DNA from: an uncultured Alistipes sp.
GTDB taxonomy: Bacteria > Bacteroidota > Bacteroidia > Bacteroidales > Rikenellaceae
NCBI GenBank assembly: GCA_900549685.1
Contig: UROX01000028.1
Span: 1 to 20,611 of the forward strand
DNA length: 20,611 nt
Direction: 5' to 3'
The translations under genes were made by a program, and so were the position numbers. Positions 8,091 to 14,957 of the stretch are shown in pieces; position 1 is the stretch's first letter; the number at the start of each line of letters is the position of its first letter. The notes under the pieces were generated by a model that ran no database searches, was not told where the DNA came from, and saw only the letters and a list, made by a program, of their open reading frames with translations.

Positions 8091-8546
8091 CAGAAAACGT
8101 ATCCTGTTCCCACTCCCGATAATTTCCCAAGACTTATTCCCGGCCGACGGACTCCGCGACGCTCCGGCCGGCTTCGGGTCCGCCCCCCTGCCGACGGACA
8201 GCCGCGGCGCATGCTTACGAAAAATAAGATCGGGGCAATCGCATGCTTCGACGTATCGGGATTCCTGCCCGCATATTTCCACTTCGAGCGCCGTCATACG
8301 TACCGGCAATCGGCTTCGGACCCGGGAAAGGCCATCCGAAGCAGAAGGCGGCAACGACAAATGCGGGGAACATAAAATATAAGGAGAAACGGGGGACGAT
8401 CCGAACACGGCACCGGCCACGAGCGAATCGGAATACTTCGGTTTCCGGCCACCGGAGCATCCGGACAGCACGAAAAAAGCCCATACGAAGACATTCGGAT
8501 CGCGATTCGGAACTCCCGCAACAATTCGGGAACGACGATACAGCGT
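8091..8546. other. Intergenic stretch between convergent units, no supportable gene
   Basis: About 450 bases between the S41 terminator and the 3' end of the second CHR gene. On the minus strand one frame reads VWAFFVLSGCSGGRKP near 8485-8440, like a lipoprotein signal ending in a lipobox, but it has no ATG start at the right place and the downstream frame has no recognisable domain. Another minus frame has a hydrophobic patch (MFPAFVVAAFCFGWPF) around 8380-8335. A weak 5-bp hairpin (8514-8518 with 8527-8531) lies just past the CHR gene end. This may be a decayed small lipoprotein gene or simply non-coding DNA. Confidence 0.45.
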
Positions 8547-9071
8547 TTACTCGTAGATCAGATAGCCGGCCAGACCCGAAAGAACAATAAGCAGGATGGG
8601 ATCGATCCTGCGCAACGAGGCGAGAAAAACGACGCCGAAAATGATCCAGCTCGCCGCATCCGAAAACGTATCGGGCGTGAACAGCACCATACCGGCCAGC
8701 CCGATCATGGCCAGAATCATCGGCCGCATACCGTACATGGCGCCCTTGACATACACGTTTCCGCGCAGAGCCAGATAAAAGCGCGTGATGAGAATCATCA
8801 ACGTCAGAGCAGGCAGGCACACCGCCGTCGTAGCGACGACCGATCCCCACACGCTTCCGGTGACGACATAGCCGATGTAGGTGGCGCTGTTGATCGAGAT
8901 CGGTCCGGGCGTCATCTGCGACACGGCGATGATGTCGGTCAGCTCGGCATTCGATATCCACTGGTGGCTGATGACAACCTCGTGCTGGATGAGCGACAGC
9001 ATCGCGTATCCGCCGCCGAAGCCGAAAAAGCCGATCTTGAGGTAAGACAGAAACAGTTGCAGATAAATCAT
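8547..9071 (-). CDS. CHR-family (chromate transporter type) half-protein, second of pair
   Basis: A 174-residue membrane protein, one half of a paired CHR superfamily anion transporter. It shows the family signatures FFGFGGGYAMLSLIQHE (residues 15-31) and the motif MTPGPISINSATYIGY (53-68), followed by about five hydrophobic segments. CHR proteins carry chromate or sulfate-like anions; short forms work as two different half-proteins with opposite membrane orientation. The start codon overlaps the stop of the preceding CHR gene by 4 bp (8-codon-scale spacing is absent), so the two are translationally coupled. It is the last gene of the minus-strand unit that begins with the hydrogenase-related complex. 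The transported ion is unknown, and 'chromate transporter' is a family label rather than a demonstrated role here. Confidence 0.93.
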   Translation of the reverse strand: MIYLQLFLSYLKIGFFGFGGGYAMLSLIQHEVVISHQWISNAELTDIIAVSQMTPGPISINSATYIGYVVTGSVWGSVVATTAVCLPALTLMILITRFYLALRGNVYVKGAMYGMRPMILAMIGLAGMVLFTPDTFSDAASWIIFGVVFLASLRRIDPILLIVLSGLAGYLIYE

Positions 9072-9613
9072 ATGTCCTCGCCCTTTCTTTTACGGTAACG
9101 GGCGAAGATCAGTCCGCCCAAAGCGCCCGCGACGATCAGATAGACCGGCGAAAAGCCCAATGCCCACGTAGCGGCCAGCGCCGCGGCGGCCAGTAGCAGA
9201 CGCCGCCATCCGAGTCCCTTCGAAAGATTGAAGATCGGTGCGAGAATCAACGCCACGACGGCGGGCCGCATCCCCTTGAAGACAGCCTCCACGACCGGAT
9301 TCGTCCGGAACGAAACGAAAAACAGCGCGACGAGCAGGATGATGACGAACGAAGGGACGACGATGCCCATCACGGCCCAGAACGCACCGGGATAACCCCC
9401 GATCTTATATCCGACGAAAACCCCCGTATTGAGCGCCAGCGGTCCCGGAGAGGTCTGGGCCAGCGTCAGCAGGTCGATGAATTCGGCTCCGTCGATCCAC
9501 TTGCGACGGCCGACCACCTCCCGCTCGATGAGCGGCACCATGGCATATCCTCCGCCGAAGGTAAAGACTCCGATCTTGAGAAACGTCCAGAAAAGGGTCA
9601 GCGATTTTCGCAT
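9068..9613 (-). CDS. CHR-family (chromate transporter type) half-protein, first of pair
   Basis: A 181-residue membrane protein with the CHR signatures VFTFGGGYAMVPLIERE (residues 16-32) and TSPGPLALNTGVFVGYK (53-69), then several hydrophobic segments and a basic C-terminus (ARYRKRKGEDI). It is the partner of the next gene, which it overlaps by 4 bp; the two sequences are clearly homologous, as expected for an ancient duplication. Its start is only 6 nt after the stop of the NuoB-like small subunit of the hydrogenase-related complex, so co-transcription with that complex is very likely. The known family role is anion transport driven by an ion gradient; a functional tie to the complex is inference from position only. 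Confidence 0.93.
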   Translation of the reverse strand: MRKSLTLFWTFLKIGVFTFGGGYAMVPLIEREVVGRRKWIDGAEFIDLLTLAQTSPGPLALNTGVFVGYKIGGYPGAFWAVMGIVVPSFVIILLVALFFVSFRTNPVVEAVFKGMRPAVVALILAPIFNLSKGLGWRRLLLAAAALAATWALGFSPVYLIVAGALGGLIFARYRKRKGEDI

Positions 9614-9619
9614 GTTTTT

Positions 9620-10384
9620 CTATTTTTTCAGACGGCCCGTCAGCGACATGACACCGTCGATAAACGTCAGCGGGTGGACGGGATTGCCGGGGATATACAG
9701 ATCGACGCCGACCCGGTCCAGAAAACTGCGGTCCAGCGCCTCGCTCCCGGCGAACAGCCCGCCCGAAACGGCTTCGCTCCCGGCCAGAATCACGATACGG
9801 GGCGTAGCGACCGCCCGATAACACAATTCGAGCGCCACGGCCATGTTCGCGGTCACCGGGCCCGAAACGACGATGCCGTCGGCATGACGGGGCGAAGCGA
9901 CAAATTCGATGCCGTATCGTCCGAAATCGAAATTGACGTTCATCGTGGCATTGAGTTCCATCTCGGTCGATCCGTCCCCACCGGCACACACCTGTCTCAG
10001 GCGCAATGCACGGCCGAATGTCCGGCGTATCTCGCGACGCACCTTTTCCGGATCGAGCGCGATACGGTCGCCGGACTGCGCCGTGATACGCAAGCGCTGC
10101 GGATCGTTGGTCGCCAGACGGAAATCGGAAGTAAAGCGGATCAGGTCGGGATAGCGCATGGCGCATTCGTTACAGAACACGCAGCGCCCCAGATCGATCG
10201 TAAACGGAGCCTTCGACACGGCCCCCGAAGGACACATGCGGCAAAGTTCTTCGGCCGTCTCGTCGGACGGTTCCGCCGCAATCGTCGGACGCCCGCGGAA
10301 CGTATCGGGCAATTTGGCCTCGTCGAGCCGGGGAATGAACTGCCTGCCGTGGCTGCGCAATACCTTTAAAATCGGAAAAAACAT
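9620..10384 (-). CDS. Ferredoxin-NuoB/HycG fusion, small subunit of Ehr-type complex, lacking proximal cluster ligands
   Basis: A 254-residue fusion. Residues about 40-85 are a reduced ferredoxin-like domain: CRMCPSGA (Cys48, Cys51) and CVFCNECAMRYP (Cys68, Cys71, Cys74), with Tyr78 where the usual final cysteine stands. Cys51 plus 68/71/74 could hold one [4Fe-4S] cluster. Residues about 125-254 match the NuoB/HycG fold: EMELNATMNVNFDFGRYGI, ASPRHADGIVVSGPVTANM and VDLYIPGNP. The four cysteines that bind the proximal (N2-equivalent) cluster in relatives are replaced: the CxxC positions by Asp137 and Thr140 (CAGGDGSTEMEL), the GDCA cysteine by Glu204 (AGSEAVSGG), and the PGCPP cysteine by Asn234. 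It begins 27 nt after the large subunit and is followed 6 nt later by the CHR pair. Substituted positions come from alignment by eye. Confidence 0.85.
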   Translation of the reverse strand: MFFPILKVLRSHGRQFIPRLDEAKLPDTFRGRPTIAAEPSDETAEELCRMCPSGAVSKAPFTIDLGRCVFCNECAMRYPDLIRFTSDFRLATNDPQRLRITAQSGDRIALDPEKVRREIRRTFGRALRLRQVCAGGDGSTEMELNATMNVNFDFGRYGIEFVASPRHADGIVVSGPVTANMAVALELCYRAVATPRIVILAGSEAVSGGLFAGSEALDRSFLDRVGVDLYIPGNPVHPLTFIDGVMSLTGRLKK

Positions 10385-10411
10385 ATTTTCAACCCTTTCT
10401 AAATCTACGTC

Positions 10412-11971
10412 CTACATATCGTGTCCGCAATACGAGAGACTGAAACTTTTGTTATTGATCGGGAAATCGGAAATACCGATCCGGCGCACGGCCAGCGCCA
10501 GCGCCAGCCAGTTGTGCAGCGAGGGATCGACGGCCCGATAGACGGCCAGACGTCCCTCCGCATCGGTCAGTGCCGCGTGGCAGACCTCGCCCCGCCATCC
10601 TTCGACGAGCGAGAAGGCGAGACGGTCGGGCGCCGACGGCACATCGTAGCGGGGCTGCGTCTTCTGCGGCGCATCGGGCACGGAGGTTCCGAGCAACGTC
10701 TTCACATAACCGACGGACTGGGCGACCTCGCCGATACGGACTTTCAGCCGGGCCATCACGTCGCCGGTCTGTTCCACGACGGGTTCGTGAACAATCGTCC
10801 GGCCGTAGACATCCCACCCGTGGCTGCTCCGCACGTCGCGGGAAAGTCCCGATGCCCGGGCCGCGAGTCCGACCGCCCCGATGCGCGAAGCCCGGGCCGA
10901 AGGAACGACACCGCAGTCTTCCAGACGCCCCAGCACGGAGGGCTCGTTCAATATGCAATAGGCGACCTCGCCGTAGCGACGGTCCACATCCGTCAGATTT
11001 TTCAGAATCATCTCGCGCAACGCCTCCGTCAGCGGATAGTGGCTGCCGAAAGGACGGATCAGCCCTTTGGAGAAACGATTGCCGCACCACAGCTGCATCG
11101 AGTTGATGACGACGGTGCGCAGGGCTTCGCAGGCCACCTGTCCCAACTGGTAGCCGATATCGGTACAAATGGCTCCCGTATCGGCCAGATGCACGGCGAT
11201 CCGTTCCATTTCCAGCGCCACGGCCCGTTCGACGGGCAGCGACGTCGAGGCAACCTGTCCGCGCAACGCATCCGGAGCGAGTTTTTCGACCAGACGGGCA
11301 TAAGCCGTGGCATGGGCCACGACGCTGTCGCCGGCCATCGTCTCGGCCAGTACGGTCTGCCTCAGACGGTTCGGCGTCGAACAAACAAGACGCTCGACGT
11401 CCCTGTGCTGGAAGCCGAGCACGATCTCGAGGTGGCGGATCTCCTCGCCGTTGCAGATGAATCGGAACACACCCGGTTCGATGATGCCGGCATGGATGGG
11501 TCCCACATTGACCTCGTGCAGCGATTCGCCCCGGACACCGTAGAAAGGATAGTTCGAGGCCGTACTCTGCCGGTCGGCCCGGTCGGCCGGGAAACGGAGC
11601 GGCTTGAGCCACGGATGGTCGCCGTAACGGACTCCGAAGCGTTCGGCCAAGTCGCGCTCGAAAGCGTGCATGGCGGGATACAGCGCCGTGAGCGACGGCA
11701 GGACGGTATCCAGCACGGCTTCGACACGGGCCGAAGCGATGTACACTCGTCCTGCGGCATCGTCCGCCATCAGCGAATAGATACGCAGTCCGTCGCCCTC
11801 TCTCACCCCGAAACAACTCGCGCAACGGCACGATTCGTTTCGCAACAGGGCACGCATGTCCGCGAACCACTCGGCATAGGACAGCTGCGGTATTTCGGAA
11901 CACGGAACCGATCCTTCCCGGTTGTCGGCCGAGAGCCACTCGTTCACGGGTTTCGTCGTCATATCATTCAT
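10412..11971 (-). CDS. NuoC-NuoD/HycE-like large subunit of Ehr-type complex, lacking all [NiFe] ligands
   Basis: A 519-residue fusion as in HycE/HyfG. Residues about 28-128 are the NuoC (30-kDa) domain, ending in HAFERDLAERFGVRYGDHPWLKPLRFP. Residues about 150-519 are the NuoD/[NiFe] large-subunit domain, beginning EVNVGPIHAGIIEPGVFRF. In hydrogenases this domain holds two CxxC motifs. Here the first (ERxCGIC in relatives) reads AETMAGDSVVAH, with Ala213 and Ser216 at the cysteine positions. The second (DPCxxC) reads DPSLHNW, with Ser484 and Asn487. No nickel-iron centre can form, so it is not a hydrogenase; it fits the energy-converting hydrogenase-related (Ehr) class. An unusual cysteine group CRCASC (48, 50, 53) plus Cys24 lies in the NuoC domain. 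The gene starts 33 nt after the HyfF-like gene. Confidence 0.9.
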   Translation of the reverse strand: MNDMTTKPVNEWLSADNREGSVPCSEIPQLSYAEWFADMRALLRNESCRCASCFGVREGDGLRIYSLMADDAAGRVYIASARVEAVLDTVLPSLTALYPAMHAFERDLAERFGVRYGDHPWLKPLRFPADRADRQSTASNYPFYGVRGESLHEVNVGPIHAGIIEPGVFRFICNGEEIRHLEIVLGFQHRDVERLVCSTPNRLRQTVLAETMAGDSVVAHATAYARLVEKLAPDALRGQVASTSLPVERAVALEMERIAVHLADTGAICTDIGYQLGQVACEALRTVVINSMQLWCGNRFSKGLIRPFGSHYPLTEALREMILKNLTDVDRRYGEVAYCILNEPSVLGRLEDCGVVPSARASRIGAVGLAARASGLSRDVRSSHGWDVYGRTIVHEPVVEQTGDVMARLKVRIGEVAQSVGYVKTLLGTSVPDAPQKTQPRYDVPSAPDRLAFSLVEGWRGEVCHAALTDAEGRLAVYRAVDPSLHNWLALALAVRRIGISDFPINNKSFSLSYCGHDM

Positions 11972-12004
11972 AACAAATATCCCTCTGCGGGACGGATAAG
12001 TCGG

Positions 12005-13411
12005 TTAAAAAGTTACGATATCCCGGATAAAGTCGATCAGGGATTCGGGTTGCAGCATCCCGATCACGGCCGGAACGGCAATCAGCGCGAATCCCGTCCA
12101 TGCGAAAACCGGACTCGTGCGGTAGGCGGACTCGCAAGGCGTTCCGCCCGGGCGGAAGCAGAGTTGCAACACCCGATAGAACAGGCTGTACATCACGAAA
12201 CAGAGCAAAAGAACCACCACGACGAGCAGCCACCATTTCCCGTCGAGGATGATCTGCTTGAAGATCATCACCTCCGAGACGAACAGCGCCGAGGGAGGAA
12301 ATGCCAGCAGCGAGACGACGCCCAGCAGGATGGTCGCCGCGCCGAGACGGTTGATGCGGATGTAGTCGCCGATGCGGTTGATGCGGTAGTTGCCGTAGAT
12401 CTTGCCCACCTGGGCCATGCAGAAAAACAGGCCCGACTTGATGAACGTATGGGCCATGGCGTGGAACAGCGCCGCGAATACCCCCGCTCCGCCGATGCCG
12501 AGTCCGATGGCGACGATGCCCATGTTCTCGACCGTCGAATAGGACAGCAGCCGCTTGTAATTGTTGGTCCGGCGCAAGAACACTGCGCCGACGAGCACCG
12601 AAAGCACACCGGCGATGATGAGCACCTGGGAGGCCCACTCCCCTACGGGCGAAGGAGCCACGATCCGGTAGACGCGGAACACAGAGACGAAACCGGCATT
12701 GACCAGCACGGTCGAGATGACGGCCGAAGCCGGTGTCGGCGCGGCGAAATTGGCGTCCACCCCGATTGTATAGAGTGGGAAAAGCTCCATCTTGCAGCTG
12801 TACCCGACCAGAATGAACAGGAAAGCGATTTTCAGATAGAGCGGATTGCCGGTGAGCACACCCTCGGCGAGACTGCTGTACGACATGTCGCCCCCGACGG
12901 CGACGGTACCGAGCAGCAGGATGCCCAGATAGGCCACGGCGATGCCCGTCGAGCAGACGAAAATGTATTTCCATGTGGCTTCGAGGCTCCGCTCGTTGCG
13001 CCGGTGGTAGACCAGTCCGGCCGTACAGAGCGTCGTGGCCTCGAGAAAAATCCACGTCACGGCCACGTTATTGGCGAAATAGACCGCCGAAGCCGAGGCG
13101 CAGAGCAGCATCAGCGAAATCTTATAGACCTTGTGTTCGTGCAGGTTCTCGGCATCCAGATAGCGGGAACTCTGGAAAAAGGCCGTCGAAGAAACGACGG
13201 TCATCAACACGAAAAACAGCATGCCCAGCCTATCGAACGTGAAGAACACCGAAGAGGTGGCGTCCAGCCGGTCTCCCGCGACGAGCCACAAGGCGAAAAG
13301 GACCTCCACGCCGAAAAATACCGAAACGATCGAGCGGACGGCCTTGCAACTGCGGGCGAAACCCGCGCAGGCGGCCAGAAAAAGCGCTGTGAGCAAATAG
13401 AGTAACATCAT
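12005..13411 (-). CDS. HyfF/NuoN-like membrane subunit of Ehr-type complex
   Basis: A 468-residue polytopic protein of the Mrp-antiporter/NuoL-M-N family that forms an ion-translocating unit of the membrane arm. Visible family features: the conserved glutamate in WIFLEATTLC (Glu124), the lysine in GYSCKMELFPLY (Lys207), the APTPASAVIS motif (224-233), YSTVENMGIV, and FHAMAHTFIKSGLFF. Two departures from relatives stand out in the alignment by eye: the 'DAH' of the WLPDAH-type loop reads DAN (Asn221), and the central lysine after SAxxS (IK in the HyfB paralogue here) is Asn238. Its start lies 4 nt after the stop of the HyfE-like gene, so translation is probably coupled. The upstream part of the same operon supplies the HyfB and HyfC partners. 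Confidence 0.9.
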   Translation of the reverse strand: MMLLYLLTALFLAACAGFARSCKAVRSIVSVFFGVEVLFALWLVAGDRLDATSSVFFTFDRLGMLFFVLMTVVSSTAFFQSSRYLDAENLHEHKVYKISLMLLCASASAVYFANNVAVTWIFLEATTLCTAGLVYHRRNERSLEATWKYIFVCSTGIAVAYLGILLLGTVAVGGDMSYSSLAEGVLTGNPLYLKIAFLFILVGYSCKMELFPLYTIGVDANFAAPTPASAVISTVLVNAGFVSVFRVYRIVAPSPVGEWASQVLIIAGVLSVLVGAVFLRRTNNYKRLLSYSTVENMGIVAIGLGIGGAGVFAALFHAMAHTFIKSGLFFCMAQVGKIYGNYRINRIGDYIRINRLGAATILLGVVSLLAFPPSALFVSEVMIFKQIILDGKWWLLVVVVLLLCFVMYSLFYRVLQLCFRPGGTPCESAYRTSPVFAWTGFALIAVPAVIGMLQPESLIDFIRDIVTF

Positions 13412-13415
13412 CGCA

Positions 13416-14045
13416 TCAATCCTTTATCGTAGTTAAGGTGTCGGCGCTCAGATCGTGCAGGCGACTGCCGATCTTGCCGACGAACAGGCCCAGCATGAGC
13501 ACGCTCATCAGGATGTCGAGCAGAATGGCGATATTGATCAGGAAGGGCATCTCGACCCCGATGGCCATCGAGAACAGAAACACCCCGTTCTCGATCACCA
13601 GAAAGCCGACCAGATGGGAAAATATACGTTTATGCGAAACGATCAGCAACATTCCGCTGAGCAGCGCGTAAAGCGCCACGCCGAAAAAGACCATGTCGAT
13701 GCGGGAGTCGGCCATGTAATAGGTAATGACCAGACTGCACAGCAGCGCCGCGAAAGACAGGATCAGTTGGTTGAAGACGGCCACCGAGCGAGCGTGCACC
13801 CGGTTGATGCCCGTGCGGCGGATGATGGCCCGCAACAGAGCGGGCGTCACAATCGCTTTGAAGACCAGCGTCTCGACCAGTACGAACGAGAGTTCGAGCC
13901 AGTCGATACCGTGCAGCCTCAGCAGCGCCACGCCCAGCAGCAGCCACCCCTGCAGGCCGATCAGCATCGCATAATGGCGGAAACGTTCGGTAATGGCCGC
14001 ATAGACCAGCGTCACCACATAGAAAATAATCAGAGCCAGCAACAT
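13416..14045 (-). CDS. HyfE-like membrane subunit of Ehr-type complex
   Basis: A 209-residue hydrophobic protein matching HyfE of hydrogenase 4-type complexes; its C-terminal half corresponds to NuoK of complex I. Family features: WLELSFVLVETLVFKAIVTPALLRAIIRRTGINR in the middle (shown here only as landmarks: Glu in LVETLVFKA, then the RRTGINR turn), and GFLVIENGVFLF with its membrane glutamate, followed by an acidic site in ILLDILMSVLML. I chose the ATG at 14045, which follows the HyfC-like stop by 4 nt; an upstream ATG at 14108 would overlap that gene by 59 nt and add a serine-rich stretch unlike the family. The presence of HyfE separates this operon from ordinary complex I and from simple Ech hydrogenases. 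Confidence 0.87.
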   Translation of the reverse strand: MLLALIIFYVVTLVYAAITERFRHYAMLIGLQGWLLLGVALLRLHGIDWLELSFVLVETLVFKAIVTPALLRAIIRRTGINRVHARSVAVFNQLILSFAALLCSLVITYYMADSRIDMVFFGVALYALLSGMLLIVSHKRIFSHLVGFLVIENGVFLFSMAIGVEMPFLINIAILLDILMSVLMLGLFVGKIGSRLHDLSADTLTTIKD

Positions 14046-14049
14046 AAGG

Positions 14050-14955
14050 TTATCCGATATGAATGTTCCGTAAAATGAGGAATGCGACGATGAACACGAC
14101 GAAAGCAATCGCCGAAATCGTCACGATATAAGTCGTATTGTCAAAAAGACGTCCCCGGGCCATGAACGATTCGATCGTGCCGATACCGAGACCGATAACG
14201 ATGCACAGCAGCACGACGAGCGGAATGCCGTAACCGAATGTCGCGACGAGCGCCGAAGAGGCGATCACGGCGAAAGCGGCCGTCTTGATCCACGAGGAAA
14301 GTGTGATAAGTCCCATGTCGAACCCGCAATAATCGAGCACCATCACCTCGTGGATCATCGTCAGCTCGAGGTGCGTGCGCGGGTCATCGACCGGAATGCG
14401 TCCCGCCTCGACGATGAGAATTTTCGTCACGGCATACATGAGCGGAATCATAGCGATAATCATCTCGGGCGATCCGCTCTCCATGTGGGTGAATATCCGG
14501 GCGAAACTCGTGTGTCCCGATACGAGCGCCAGCGTGCCGAGCACGATGAACAGCGCGGGTTCGACCAGAGCGCCGTAAAGCGCCTCGCGGCTGGCCCCCA
14601 TGCCCTCGAAACTGCTGCCCGTATCGAGCGCGCCGAGAATCAGCATCATGCGCCCCAGAGCCAGCAGATAGCAAAACAGAACGACATCGCCCCCGAACGA
14701 GATCAACGCACCCGACGGTCCCACGGGCACCATCGCCGCGGCTGTCAGGGTGGCCCCCAGTCCGATGACCGGAGCCATCCGGAAAACGGTCCCCGCAACG
14801 GGACTGTATACGGCGCCCTTGCGGAACGACACGCCCAGCGTCAGCACGTGCTGCCAGAGCGTCACGCCCTTGCGCCCGCTCAACACGGCCCGCGTCCGGT
14901 TGATGACGCCCGGCAGCAGCAGGGCGATAAAAATCAAAACGACGAAACTCAGCAT
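14050..14955 (-). CDS. HyfC/HycD/NuoH-like membrane subunit of Ehr-type complex
   Basis: A 301-residue protein with about eight membrane segments, the NuoH-like subunit that joins the soluble arm to the membrane arm and, in relatives, lines the entry path for protons or quinone. Diagnostic motifs are LALGRMMLILGALDTGSS and FEGMGASREALYGAL (residues 98-130) and GRIPVDDPRTHLELTMIHE (185-203), all as in HycD/HyfC, with the acidic and arginine residues of the interface loop kept. It starts 2 nt after the HyfB-like stop and ends 4 nt before the HyfE-like start. Conservation of these loops suggests that the complex still couples a soluble-arm event to ion movement even though the metal ligands of the soluble subunits are lost (inference). 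Confidence 0.92.
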   Translation of the reverse strand: MLSFVVLIFIALLLPGVINRTRAVLSGRKGVTLWQHVLTLGVSFRKGAVYSPVAGTVFRMAPVIGLGATLTAAAMVPVGPSGALISFGGDVVLFCYLLALGRMMLILGALDTGSSFEGMGASREALYGALVEPALFIVLGTLALVSGHTSFARIFTHMESGSPEMIIAMIPLMYAVTKILIVEAGRIPVDDPRTHLELTMIHEVMVLDYCGFDMGLITLSSWIKTAAFAVIASSALVATFGYGIPLVVLLCIVIGLGIGTIESFMARGRLFDNTTYIVTISAIAFVVFIVAFLILRNIHIG

Positions 14956-14957
14956 GA

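Noticed and set aside
10421..13405. A 994-codon open frame on the plus strand opposite the HyfF-like and large-subunit genes
   Set aside because: It is the antisense of two well-supported genes, is rich in Gln, His, Arg and Asp, has no recognisable domain, and arises from the GC-rich codon pattern of the real genes.
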